Shown one piece after another: positions 54,402-62,741 of a stretch of 64,000 nucleotides of DNA (within the stretch, counting starts at the first letter, position 1; each line of letters begins with the position of its first letter). Source of the stretch: Nonomuraea montanisoli (GTDB lineage Bacteria; Actinomycetota; Actinomycetes; Streptosporangiales; Streptosporangiaceae); assembly GCF_013363975.1 (NCBI RefSeq), contig NZ_JABWGN010000005.1, positions 124,001 through 188,000 of the forward strand, given 5' to 3'. A program made the translations under genes and the position numbers. The notes below the pieces were generated by a model. It saw only the letters and a program-made list of their open reading frames with translations. It was not told the DNA's origin and ran no database searches.

Positions 54402-55184
54402 GTGCACACGCAGCCCGCCCCCACCGGCGTTCCCGTGCTGTCCCGGCGGCTCATCGGAGCCGAGCTCCTCGTGGTGTTCTCCGTGTCGCTCGGCGCCAGC
54501 GGCCTGGTGGCGCTCGTCCGGCTGGTGGGCGCGCTCACGGCCCCGAGCGGCCTGAAGAGCCAGCACGCCGTGCTCACCCCGACGCTCGCGCCCGGCCGCC
54601 CCTGGCTGGACCTGACGCTCCAGCTCGTGAACATCGCCATCACGGTGGCGCCCGTCGCGCTCGTCGCCTACCTGCTGGTCCGCTCCGGCGAGTCGCTGCG
54701 CACGATCGGCGTGGACGGGCGGGAGCCGGGCCGCGACCTCGGCAGGGGCGCCGCCCTCGCGGCCGTGATCGGCGGCACGGGGCTGGCCTTCTACCTGGGC
54801 GTCTACGCCGCGGGGGTCAACCTCCAGGTGGTGGCCGGGGCGCTGCCCGACGAGTGGTGGCGGGTGCCGGTTTTGGTGCTCGCCGCGGCGCAGAACGGCG
54901 TGCTGGAGGAGGTGCTGGTCGCCGGCTACCTGCTGCACCGGCTCGACCAGGCGGGCTGGAGCCCCTGGCGGGCGCTGGCGGTCTCGTCGCTGCTGCGCGG
55001 CTCGTACCACCTGTACCAGGGGTTCGGCGGGTTCGTCGGCAACGTGGTGATGGGGCTGGTGTTCGGCCGCCTCTACCAGCGCTGGGGCCGGGCGATGCCG
55101 CTGGTCGTGGCGCACACGCTGATCGACGCCGTGGCCTTCGTGGGGTACGCGGTGCTCCACGGCAAGGTGAGCTGGCTGCCCTGA
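54402..55184 (+). CDS. CPBP family intramembrane metalloprotease-like protein
   Basis: A 260-residue polytopic membrane protein (about seven spans). The CPBP/ABI motifs are AQNGVLEEVLVAGYLLHRL, SSLLRGSYHLYQGFGG and VVAHTLIDA. In the first motif the usual EExxxR has Ala where Arg is expected (EEVLVAG), as in some actinobacterial members; Glu-Glu and both His motifs remain, so activity is possible. CPBP proteins cleave CAAX-type or other membrane-embedded peptides, or give bacteriocin self-immunity. GTG start at 54402 has a weak ribosome site. Confidence 0.85.
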   Translation: MHTQPAPTGVPVLSRRLIGAELLVVFSVSLGASGLVALVRLVGALTAPSGLKSQHAVLTPTLAPGRPWLDLTLQLVNIAITVAPVALVAYLLVRSGESLRTIGVDGREPGRDLGRGAALAAVIGGTGLAFYLGVYAAGVNLQVVAGALPDEWWRVPVLVLAAAQNGVLEEVLVAGYLLHRLDQAGWSPWRALAVSSLLRGSYHLYQGFGGFVGNVVMGLVFGRLYQRWGRAMPLVVAHTLIDAVAFVGYAVLHGKVSWLP

Positions 55185-55226
55185 CCCCGCCCGCACGCTG
55201 AGGGCGCGGGCGGGGCGGGATGACCG

Positions 55227-56492
55227 TCAGTAGCCGTAGCGGCTCTTCAGGTGCCGCCACCAGTCTCGCAACATCCACGCGTCGAAGTCCGTGATCGAGG
55301 TGGCGCTGCCCGCCTTCATGAGGAAGCAGCACTGCCCCGTGGGCGTCCAGTCGTAGAAGTCGTCCAGGCCGAACGAGTGCCCCATCTCGTGCAGCAGGAT
55401 GTGGATGTTGTCGGCGTCGAGGTTGCCCATGAAGTACTCACTGCCGATGCGCTGGCCCCAGTCGCCGCCCGCGCCGCCGCCGAAGCCGGCGGTGAGCCAG
55501 AGCGACATGTCGTAGTGGTGCGACGCGCCGCCCGGGCAGTTGGGGTAGGTCCCGCTCTGGTTGAAGAAGCGGCCGCACGGCTCGGCGCACTGGGGCGCGT
55601 TCTCGCGGATGTCGTTGACGTAGATGTCGACGGAGGTGTCGCTCCACTGGAGCTGCGCCCGGTCGCGCACGGCCCAGCCGACCACCTTCACCGGCACCGT
55701 GCCGTACGGCCAGCCGTTGTGCCCGGCCATCACGTCCATCCACTTCTCGAACTGGCGGGCCAGGGCGGCGTGGATCTGGTCGCGCTGGGCGGCCGTCACC
55801 GTGGCCGTGCTGTCCCATCGGACGCAGTAGTTGATGGAGCCGCGGTTGGCCATGACCTGGTCCCAGCCGTAGTTCCGGAAGCCGTACAGGTTGGGGTAGG
55901 TGCTCTCGACGTGCTGCCAGACCTCGTTGAGCGGCGTGACCAGGTTGGCCGGCGGGTTCCAGGTGCCGGGGGTGCCGCCGCCGCCCGACGGGTCGTTGGC
56001 GTACGCCTTGACCTCCAGCAGGCCGACCGAGCCCTGGCCGCTCTGCAGCGCCACGCGCAGCCGGGTCGTGCTGACCTGGCCGAAGGTCACCTTGTTGTAC
56101 GCGTCCACCCGGACCGGGTAGCCGCTCGCGTTCGGGACGTCGGCGTACGCGCTGCCGTTCCAGTACTGCAGCTTCCAGGAGGCGGGGACGCGCACGCCGC
56201 CGCCGTCGTCGAAGAAGTAGATCTCGGCCGCCCGCAGGGTCTGCGCGCCGCCCCAGGTCAGCTCGGCCCACTGGGCGCCGGTGTTGGGCCAGGTGCCCCA
56301 GCGGCGGTTGGCCGTGTCGTTGGAGCGGGGCGGGTCGATGCCGTCGTTGAGCGCGGCCACGCTCTCCCAGGGAGAGGTGTAGGACGCGCTCGGGGTGGCG
56401 GACGTGGCGAGGTTCGTCTCCGCGTACGCCGCCCGCACCGGGATCAGGAAGGCGCTTACCAGCAGGAGCGGTAAGAGGGCCAGGCGTTTCAT
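55227..56492 (-). CDS. Secreted zinc metallopeptidase with N-terminal F5/8 type C module (snapalysin-like active site)
   Basis: A 421-residue secreted protein. Signal peptide at 1-24 (MKRLALLPLLLVSAFLIPVRAAYA). An F5/8 type C (discoidin, CBM32-like) module at about 25-165 contains SWESVAALNDGIDPP-like and FFDDGGGVRVPASWKLQYWNG segments. A Gly-rich linker leads to a peptidase domain with HEMGHSFGLDD (368-378): His368, His372 and Asp378 bind zinc and Glu369 is catalytic. Asp as third ligand is the arrangement of snapalysin (M7). About eight Cys suggest disulphides. Transcribed 91 bp after the MGH1-like glycosidase; possibly part of the same transcript. Its substrate could be a glycoprotein or wall-bound protein. 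Confidence 0.8.
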   Translation of the reverse strand: MKRLALLPLLLVSAFLIPVRAAYAETNLATSATPSASYTSPWESVAALNDGIDPPRSNDTANRRWGTWPNTGAQWAELTWGGAQTLRAAEIYFFDDGGGVRVPASWKLQYWNGSAYADVPNASGYPVRVDAYNKVTFGQVSTTRLRVALQSGQGSVGLLEVKAYANDPSGGGGTPGTWNPPANLVTPLNEVWQHVESTYPNLYGFRNYGWDQVMANRGSINYCVRWDSTATVTAAQRDQIHAALARQFEKWMDVMAGHNGWPYGTVPVKVVGWAVRDRAQLQWSDTSVDIYVNDIRENAPQCAEPCGRFFNQSGTYPNCPGGASHHYDMSLWLTAGFGGGAGGDWGQRIGSEYFMGNLDADNIHILLHEMGHSFGLDDFYDWTPTGQCCFLMKAGSATSITDFDAWMLRDWWRHLKSRYGY

Positions 56493-56583
56493 CGCGCCTC
56501 CAGGGTGGGGTCTGTGTCGCCGGACGCCCGGCACGCGCCGCCGTGCGGGGCGGCCCGTGCCGGGCGGGGAGAACATCAGGTGA

Positions 56584-59500
56584 TCATGGTCCGAACGCCT
56601 TGACCTCAAGGAGGCCGACGGAGCTGGACCCGTTGCCGGTGAGCAGCACCCGGAGCCGGGTGGTGCTCGTGGCCGTGAACGTCACCGTGTTGTAGGCGTT
56701 CTTCGTCAGCGTGTACGCGCTCGCACCGGGCACGTCCACGTACGCGCTGCCGTTCCAGTACTGCAGCTTCCACGACGCCGGCATGTCGATGCCCTCGTCG
56801 TCGTCGAAGAAGTACACCTGCGCCCGGTTCAGGTTCTGCGCCGACGACCACGTCAGGTCCACCCACTGCTGCCCGGTCTCCGGCCAGCAGCCCCAGCGCG
56901 GGTTGACGGTGTCGTTGGAGGACGGCGGGTCGATGCCGTCGTTGACCGCGTCGACGCTCTCCCAGGACGAGGTGTTCGAGGCCGTCGGGGTGGCCGAGGC
57001 GGCCAGGTTGCCCGCGGGCGGCTCCTGCGTGCCGCCCCGGTTGAACACCTTGATCTCGGTCAGGCCCGTCTTGGCGCCGGAGGCGTTGGTGGCCAGCACC
57101 CGCATCCGCTGGGCGTTGACCGCGCCGAACGTCACCACGTTGTAGTTGGCCCGCGGCGTCGCCGGGCTCTTGGCCTGGCCGGGCACGCTGACCCACGCGC
57201 TGCCGTTGTGGTACTGGATGTCGTACGCCGACGGCGCCCGGTAGGTGGAACTGGCCGGGCGGCTGTCCTTGAAGTACAGGCGCACCTCGTTGAAGGTGCG
57301 GGCCGCGCCGAAGTTCAGCTCGTACCAGTCCTGGCCGTTGGGCGAGCCGCCCGCGCCCCAGAACGGCTCGTTGACCGGGTAGCCGTCCACGGCGCCCGCG
57401 AGCGTGCTGCCCGAGCCGGTGTACGAGGCGCTCGCGGTGGCGCCGGTGGCCAGGTTGGTCAGGTTGGCCGTCAGGTCCACGCCCGCCTTGGCCAGCATGT
57501 CCACCATGCCGGCGCCGGTGTGCGTCACCTGCGCCGGCGCCTGGAGCCCCAAGACGGCCACGTGGTAGGTGACCGTGCCGCTCGTGGTCACGTCGCCGGT
57601 GGCCGGGTCCCAGGTGAAGGGGACCAGCGAGCCGACCGTCGCGGCCCGGTTGCCGTTGACGTAGATCGAGTAGCCCTCGGGCACGCCCGGGTAGCGCACG
57701 ACGCCGTCGGACGGGTCGTCCCAGACGATGGTCAGGTCGGCGTTGCGGTAGCGCAGGTTGTTGACGGTGAAGTGGGACCAGCCGATGTTGATCGGCGACA
57801 GCTCCACCTTGGCGTCGTTGCGCGGCCGGAGGCCGGCCACGTCCTCGATCACGGTCCAGTTGCCGCTGCCGAGGATGTTGTGGTGGATCCACGACCGGTA
57901 GGTGATCGACGAGCCGTTCCAGTCGGCCCAGAACTCGTTGGCGTCGGGCCACTGGGTGTTGCCGTTGACGTACTGCGCCCAGGCGTTCCAGTAGAGCAGC
58001 TTCTTGTACCACGTCGCGTCGATCCACGCGTTGGGGTAGTTGCGCAGCACCGAGGAGATCAGGCGGAACTGCACGGTCGAGTTGATCGTGGAGAAGTTGT
58101 TGCTGCCGGTGCCCGAGGCCGCCTTGTCGGCCTGGTCGGCGGTGTAGAAGGGGAAGATCGGGTACTGCGCCGGGTCGTCGAACAGGCGCAGGGCCTGCTT
58201 GTAGGTGGCGGTGTTGGGGATCGCGCCGACCGCGAACGGGTAGTAGTTGTTGATCTCCTTCCACGGCACCCACTCGTCGGTGGACTTCAGCCGGTGCTCG
58301 AAGAGCTGCCGGTTCGGGTTCCACAGCACGTTGACGATGGCGTTCTGGATCTGCGTGGCCAGGGTCCGCATCTCGGCGGCCTTGGCGGTGTTGCCGACCG
58401 CCTCGTACGCCTGGGCGGCGGCCAGCGCGCCGCTGTACTGGTAGGCCGACTCGGCGCGGTCCATGGTGCCGCTCTTCCAGTGGAAGGAGACGGCGTCGGC
58501 GTCGTTGCCGGTCAGGGCGCCCCAGTCGTACTCGATGAGCTTGTTGTTGTCGTGGTCGTAGTAGGCGAGCTGCCCCTTGACGTCGCCCTCGGCGTAGCGG
58601 GCCAGGTTGCCCGCGATGGCGGGCTGGCCGCCGTGGATCTGGTAGCTGCGCCAGGCCGCCTCGGCGATGTACTGGGTGTAGCTGTTGGACCAGTTCTCCG
58701 GGTCGCCCGGGTTGTCGACGAAGCGGCCGTTCTTCGACACCTGGCCGACGCTGAGCCAGTCGCCGTAGGCGTACTTCGGGTCGCGCAGGTACTTGAGGTC
58801 GTCGATGTGCATCGGCTGGGTCAGCACGATCGCGTTGTTGTAGCCCAGGACGCCCTCGGTCGAGGTGGGGAACTGGAAGGTCTGCCCGGGGATGTCGGCG
58901 TCGAGGTGGTTGAAGCGCATCAGCCACCAGCGGTAGTAGATGTTCTTCTTGATGCCCGGCTCCGGCACGTCGATGTAGGGCACGTTCTGCGCCCACCACC
59001 GGTTGTAGGCCCGCACGTGGGTGGCGAAGGCCGTGGCGTTGGAGTAGCCGGCGTACGCGTCGTACTCGGTGCGCGACGCGGGGATCTCGTTGGTGACGAA
59101 GCCCATGACGACCTTGGCGGTCACGGTGGCGCCCGGGGCGACGGTCACCGACCGGTTGAGCCCGCCGCTGGAGACCGTGAACCCGTCGCCGGTGAGCCGC
59201 GGGTAGATCGTGGTGAGGTTGTTCTTCGCGTTGACCTGCCCGGTCAGCTCGCTGCCGCTGCCCGTGGTGGCGTACGGGGAGGTGGCGCGGAGCTGGAGCG
59301 TGGCCGAGCTCGACCCGCTGTTGGTGATGGACAGGTTGGTCACGGCGACGTTGTTCTCGGTGATGAACTTCGTCTGGTTGACCGTGATCGAGCCGCTGGT
59401 GTGCACGCTCTTCCAGTGACTCGGCGCCTGCCAGCGGGAGTTGACCTGCTCGGTGAAGGTGCCGGGCGTGATGGCGACGGTGTAGGCGTTGTTGTCGCTG

Positions 59501-59841
59501 ATGCTCTCCCAGTACGCGACCTGGCCCGCGAAGCCGAGCGTGCCCGGTGTGTGGGTCTTCATGAACAGGGCGCGCCCGCGCGTCATCAGCCAGGTGCCGG
59601 CCGGGTCGTTGCCGGGCCGGGCGAGCAGCCGGTCCATCCAGAAGTCGGTGCCGGAGCTCTCCGCGTCGTAGATGGCCTGCATCATGTTGCCGGTCGTGTA
59701 CGAGCCGGGCGCCGCCGGGATCGCCGGCCCGCCGAACGTGGGGTAGCCGATGGTCTGCGCGGCCTGCGCCGGGGCGCCGGCGACGACCGTCCCGGCGACG
59801 AGCAGGAGGGCGACCACGGCCCGCCTCATGAGGTGTCTCAT
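56584..59841 (-). CDS. Secreted MGH1-like glycoside hydrolase with two F5/8 type C modules
   Basis: A 1085-residue secreted protein. Signal peptide at 1-29. A beta-rich N-terminal part to about 270 is followed by an (alpha/alpha)6-type barrel (about 280-690) of the MGH1-like/GH63-trehalase group: PGIKKNIYYRWWLMRFNHLDADIPGQ, WDWGALTGNDADAVSFHW-like and ANEFWADWNGSSITYRSW. A beta domain follows, then F5/8 type C modules at about 800-925 and 945-1085. The second has SSWESVDAVNDGIDPPSSNDTVNP and DDDEGIDMPASWKLQYWNG. Acts on an external polysaccharide; arabinan or mannan are possible. The ATG at 59841 overlaps the GH43 stop (ATGA). Confidence 0.8.
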   Translation of the reverse strand: MRHLMRRAVVALLLVAGTVVAGAPAQAAQTIGYPTFGGPAIPAAPGSYTTGNMMQAIYDAESSGTDFWMDRLLARPGNDPAGTWLMTRGRALFMKTHTPGTLGFAGQVAYWESISDNNAYTVAITPGTFTEQVNSRWQAPSHWKSVHTSGSITVNQTKFITENNVAVTNLSITNSGSSSATLQLRATSPYATTGSGSELTGQVNAKNNLTTIYPRLTGDGFTVSSGGLNRSVTVAPGATVTAKVVMGFVTNEIPASRTEYDAYAGYSNATAFATHVRAYNRWWAQNVPYIDVPEPGIKKNIYYRWWLMRFNHLDADIPGQTFQFPTSTEGVLGYNNAIVLTQPMHIDDLKYLRDPKYAYGDWLSVGQVSKNGRFVDNPGDPENWSNSYTQYIAEAAWRSYQIHGGQPAIAGNLARYAEGDVKGQLAYYDHDNNKLIEYDWGALTGNDADAVSFHWKSGTMDRAESAYQYSGALAAAQAYEAVGNTAKAAEMRTLATQIQNAIVNVLWNPNRQLFEHRLKSTDEWVPWKEINNYYPFAVGAIPNTATYKQALRLFDDPAQYPIFPFYTADQADKAASGTGSNNFSTINSTVQFRLISSVLRNYPNAWIDATWYKKLLYWNAWAQYVNGNTQWPDANEFWADWNGSSITYRSWIHHNILGSGNWTVIEDVAGLRPRNDAKVELSPINIGWSHFTVNNLRYRNADLTIVWDDPSDGVVRYPGVPEGYSIYVNGNRAATVGSLVPFTWDPATGDVTTSGTVTYHVAVLGLQAPAQVTHTGAGMVDMLAKAGVDLTANLTNLATGATASASYTGSGSTLAGAVDGYPVNEPFWGAGGSPNGQDWYELNFGAARTFNEVRLYFKDSRPASSTYRAPSAYDIQYHNGSAWVSVPGQAKSPATPRANYNVVTFGAVNAQRMRVLATNASGAKTGLTEIKVFNRGGTQEPPAGNLAASATPTASNTSSWESVDAVNDGIDPPSSNDTVNPRWGCWPETGQQWVDLTWSSAQNLNRAQVYFFDDDEGIDMPASWKLQYWNGSAYVDVPGASAYTLTKNAYNTVTFTATSTTRLRVLLTGNGSSSVGLLEVKAFGP

Positions 59842-61250
59842 GACAGGGCCATCCATTCGAGGACGCCGGTCGAGTAGCCGGACTTCGAGGTGATGCTCAG
59901 CCGCAGCCGCGTCGTCGAGACCGCGGGGAACGTCGTGACGTTGTAGGTGTTCGCGGCCGTCCCGCAGGCCGACTGGCCCGGCACGTCCACGTACGCGGTG
60001 CCGTTCCAGTACTGCACCTTGCAGGAGGCGGGCAGGTCGATGCCGAGGTCGTCGTCGAACCAGTAGGTGGCGGCCCGGCTGATCGACTGGGCGCTGTTCC
60101 AGCGGTACTCCAGCCACTCGGTGCCCTGGTGGTCCCAGTTGCCGTAGGCGCCGTGGCTGTGGTCGGCCGAACCGCTGGGCACGTACCCGTCGTTGACGGC
60201 GGCCAGCGTTTCCCACGACGAGACGTACGAGGTGGACGGCGTCGCGGTCAGGGCCAGGTTGGTGCCGGTCGGCGGCCCGCCGGTACCGCCACCGGGACCC
60301 GTGGTCTGGACGACCTTCTGCATGGTGCCGTCGGCGTTCCAGTAGAGCCTGTCGAGCGTCACCGAGCGCCGGAAGTCGCCGCCGCCCGGGCTGCCGGCGT
60401 TGTGGTAGACCATGTACCACTGGCCCTTGAACTCGACGATCGCCAGGTGGTTGGTGGTCGAGGTGACCTGGCCGAGCACCACGCCGCGGTGGGTCCACGG
60501 GCCGAGCGGGCCGCTCGCGGTGGCGTAGCGGATGCAGGCGTAGCCGGAGGCGGCGCAGCCGGAGTCGTTGGCCGAGTAGGCGAGGTAGTAGACGCCGTTG
60601 CGCTTGAACATCCAGGGGGCCTCCCAGAAGTTCGAGACGCCCTGCGGGGTGATGACGGAGCCGTCCAGGTTGATCATGTCCGGCTTGAGCTTGGCGGCGC
60701 GCAGGCCGTAGTAGGAGCCCCAGTAGATGTAGGACTGGCCGTCGTCGTCGGTGAAGACGGTCGGGTCGATGTTGAGCGGCGAGGAGTTGGGGGTGCTGTC
60801 GCTGATCAGCGGGCCGCCCTTGGCGTCGTGGAACGGGCCGAGCGGGCTGTCGCCGACGGCCACGCCGATGTCCATCCAGCCGGCGCCGTTGCCGTTGACC
60901 GGGACGTACCAGTAGTACTTGCCGTTCTTCGGCTCGACCTCGCCGGCCCACGCGTCGGCGCCGGCCCAGGAGAAGTCTGAAATTTTCAGCTTGGCGCCCT
61001 GGTCGGTCCAGGTGGTCGCGTCGCCGGAGGTGAAGACGTGCCAGTCGCGCATGACGAAGTTGGTGCCGCCGGCGGGGGCCTCGTCATGGCCGGTGTAGAG
61101 GTACATGGTGTCGCCGACCACCTGGGCGGCCGGGTCTGCCGTGTAGAGGGCGGTGGTGACGGGAGCGGCGGCGGGGGCGGGTGCCGCGGACGCGACGACC
61201 AGCCCCAACGCGGCTAACGCGCCGAGGATCGTGGTGCGTGGGCGGGTCAT
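59838..61250 (-). CDS. Secreted GH43 glycosidase with F5/8 type C module
   Basis: A 470-residue secreted enzyme. Signal peptide MTRPRTTILGALAALGLVVASAAPAPAAA. GH43 five-bladed propeller residues are visible: Asp39 (TADPAAQV, general base), Asp162 (NIDPTVF, pKa modulator) and Glu210 (SNFWEAPWMF, general acid). GH43 enzymes release L-arabinose or xylose from plant polysaccharides. A C-terminal F5/8 type C module (about 340-470) has SSWETLAAVNDGYVP and DDDLGIDLPASCKVQYWNG. AGGAG precedes ATG 61250. First gene of the leftward operon, with a LacI-like operator upstream, so sugar induction is expected. Confidence 0.9.
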   Translation of the reverse strand: MTRPRTTILGALAALGLVVASAAPAPAAAPVTTALYTADPAAQVVGDTMYLYTGHDEAPAGGTNFVMRDWHVFTSGDATTWTDQGAKLKISDFSWAGADAWAGEVEPKNGKYYWYVPVNGNGAGWMDIGVAVGDSPLGPFHDAKGGPLISDSTPNSSPLNIDPTVFTDDDGQSYIYWGSYYGLRAAKLKPDMINLDGSVITPQGVSNFWEAPWMFKRNGVYYLAYSANDSGCAASGYACIRYATASGPLGPWTHRGVVLGQVTSTTNHLAIVEFKGQWYMVYHNAGSPGGGDFRRSVTLDRLYWNADGTMQKVVQTTGPGGGTGGPPTGTNLALTATPSTSYVSSWETLAAVNDGYVPSGSADHSHGAYGNWDHQGTEWLEYRWNSAQSISRAATYWFDDDLGIDLPASCKVQYWNGTAYVDVPGQSACGTAANTYNVTTFPAVSTTRLRLSITSKSGYSTGVLEWMALS

Positions 61251-61288
61251 GCGGGACTCCTGAGGGGTGGTTAACCTAGCTCTTGCTT

Positions 61289-61302
61289 GGTTAGCGATAA
61301 CA
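61289..61302. promoter_or_regulatory. LacI-like operator GGTTAGCGATAACA upstream of GH43
   Basis: GTTA-GCGA-TAAC with CG centre is the half-symmetric form of LacI-family operators of sugar-utilisation genes in actinobacteria. GTTAAC is nearby (61270-61275). The 349-bp region 61251-61599 holds this promoter, an AT-richer stretch and the hairpin at 61523, and no gene that I can support. Confidence 0.6.
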
Positions 61303-61522
61303 TTTCTTGACGGCGGACGGGCGATCTTTCCGTGATTGGCTTGATCAACGCGCTGGGGCGCGGCGCCCTGAGTGTTTGCGATATCAAAAGCGCCGTCAAG
61401 ACCCAAAATGATCGCCCAGTTCACAGCAGCGCTTGGGCAGATGTGAGCCCTGTGGGCGAAGGTCAAAGGCAAGGCCCCTCCATGGGGGCGCTTCACGCCT
61501 TTCGAGTCGGGACAGTCTTCCC

Positions 61523-61543
61523 AGGGGGGCTCCCGTCCCCCCT
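61523..61543 (-). terminator. GC hairpin AGGGGGG-CTCCCGT-CCCCCCT
   Basis: Seven-base perfect stem around a seven-base loop, 57 bp downstream of the stop of the leftward hypothetical gene that ends at 61600. Another weaker stem lies at about 61480. Likely terminates transcription before it reaches the GH43 promoter. Confidence 0.5.
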
Positions 61544-61599
61544 TCGACCCCCCGTTGACCACGCGTCTGGACAGGGGGACGAAAGCCTGACGTGGCTGA

Positions 61600-61887
61600 C
61601 TACCGTGCGTCGCCGCACAGCAGAGCGGTCCACACGTCATGGGCCTGACGCAGCGGCCACCGGTAAGTCTCCTCGATGTCGCACCGACGAGGATGCCGCA
61701 GCGTACGGCGAATGAAGGCCTGGCCGGAGGCCTGGCACAACTCGTACGACATCGCGCGGCACTCGCAGGTCCACGCCGGCACACGAACCCGATCCACGCC
61801 GCGCAAGGGCGGGTGCCAGACCAACCGCATGTGCTCGCGTCGCGGCGAAGCCACGTGTGGACTCGGACACTCGCCCCCGACGATCAT
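61600..61887 (-). CDS. Actinobacterial hypothetical protein, conserved C-terminal RR...ALL-G-AR motif
   Basis: A 95-residue protein. Residues 20-90 have WHPPLRGVDRVRVPAWTCECRAMSYELCQASGQAFIRRTLR and the ending QAHDVWTALLCGDAR. The YELC-x-x-x-G-Q-x-F-x-RR and A-x-x-x-W-x-x-LL-x-G-x-AR pattern occurs in many short actinobacterial proteins of unknown function. The ATG at 61887 overlaps the stop of the gene upstream (ATGA), so both are coupled; an internal ATG at 61830 is a less likely start. Four Cys may bind metal. Confidence 0.65.
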   Translation of the reverse strand: MIVGGECPSPHVASPRREHMRLVWHPPLRGVDRVRVPAWTCECRAMSYELCQASGQAFIRRTLRHPRRCDIEETYRWPLRQAHDVWTALLCGDAR

Positions 61888-62081
61888 GCCAGGCCGTCCA
61901 GGGCCAGCCCGCACCACGAGGAAGTCCGGCGGATGTCGTCGTAGCGGAGGGCCACGCGACGTCCGACGGCCACCGGGTCATCGACGGGACCGAACGCCCA
62001 TCGTCCGGTCCGCGGGGATGTCCGCCCCGACCACCACCGGTGGCACCGGCCGTCCGTCCAGACCACCAGGCCGGCCCACAT
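61884..62081 (-). CDS. Small actinobacterial protein coupled to the gene downstream
   Basis: A 65-residue protein: MWAGLVVWTDGRCHRWWSGR, then TGRWAFGPVDDPVAVGRRVALRYDDIRR and a short end. The VWTDG-x-x-x-RWWSG and DDP-x-x-x-x-RRVALRY pattern recurs in short actinobacterial proteins often found behind XRE regulators. Its beginning overlaps the out-of-frame tail of the truncated XRE gene, and its stop overlaps the next start. Function unknown; probably one of the effector-like small proteins of an XRE module. Confidence 0.5.
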   Translation of the reverse strand: MWAGLVVWTDGRCHRWWSGRTSPRTGRWAFGPVDDPVAVGRRVALRYDDIRRTSSWCGLALDGLA

Positions 62082-62598
62082 CGTCGAACTGGCGCGTCTG
62101 CGTCATCAGCCAGCCGACCAGATGCAGCAGCTTGCCACGGAGGGGGCGGGCCGACCGGTCAGTCGCCACGAGCGCGTCGGCCTCGTACAGCATCGCGGGC
62201 AGCACGGTCGCGATCTGCGCGTAGCGGTCCTTCCTCCAGAGCGGCATCGACGCCACCAGGACGTCTTCCAGTCCTGTCCGGGTCGGCGCCTCCGCGGGCG
62301 AAGCGTCAAGGCCGTGGAGCGCTCGCCGTACCCACGCCCAGGCGAGGCGCGTCTCGCCGTCCGCAGGCTCAGCTTCGAGCCGGGTCATGAGTGAGGTGGT
62401 CGGCACCCTCAGGGCCACAGCGATCTTGCGTAAGGTCTCCAGCCGCACGTCTCTACGCGCGTCCTGCTCCAGCTTGCGGATGAGGGAGGCCGACACGCCT
62501 GCGAGGTCTGCCAGACCTTGCTGCGTCAGGCCTCGGCGCTTGCGGACGCCGCGAATGCGTTCGCCGATCGTGGCCACGCACCCACTGTAAGCGCGCAT
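61978..62598 (-). pseudogene. Truncated XRE family regulator
   Basis: The start (ATG-like 62598 or GTG 62577) opens a normal XRE domain: ATIGERIRGVRKRRGLTQQGLADLAGVSASLIRKLEQDARRDVRLETLRKIAVALRVPTTSL. Helical regulator sequence follows up to GKLLHLVGWLMTQTRQFDD. Complete relatives continue for about 200 more residues of TPR-like helices; here the frame instead runs into RPGGLDGRPVPPVVVG, which is out of register with the next gene's sense. So the gene is cut at about 62085 and fused to an unrelated small gene. The DNA-binding part may still be made. Confidence 0.65.
62122..62326. repeat. Copy 1 of a ~205-bp XRE gene segment (direct repeat with 63692-63898)
   Basis: Both copies include GCCTCGTACAGCATCGCGGG and GCGGTCCTTCCTCCAGAGCG in the same order and orientation, with about one difference in twelve bases overall. 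This copy is inside the truncated XRE gene; the other lies just past the APH gene. They flank 62327-63691. Confidence 0.75.
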
Positions 62599-62741
62599 GA
62601 CCCCGTCGTCGCTGCCCCCGGAGATCGTTTCCCGGTTAGGGTGGGGGCATGCTTTGACGCCTGCCCGGCACTCGGGCGCCCCCTCGGTCTCCTTCGTTCA
62701 TCGCACCTGTGTTTGAGCTGACTGACGAAGGGGATTTCCGC

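Noticed and set aside
57208..59877. Long plus-strand open frame opposite the MGH1-like glycosidase
   Set aside because: Antisense of a coherent secreted glycosidase with signal peptide and F5/8 C modules; the plus product has no recognisable fold.
61332..61715. Plus-strand open frame between GH43 and the small hypothetical gene
   Set aside because: No ribosome site, no fold pattern, and it overlaps the minus gene whose ending matches a common actinobacterial pattern.
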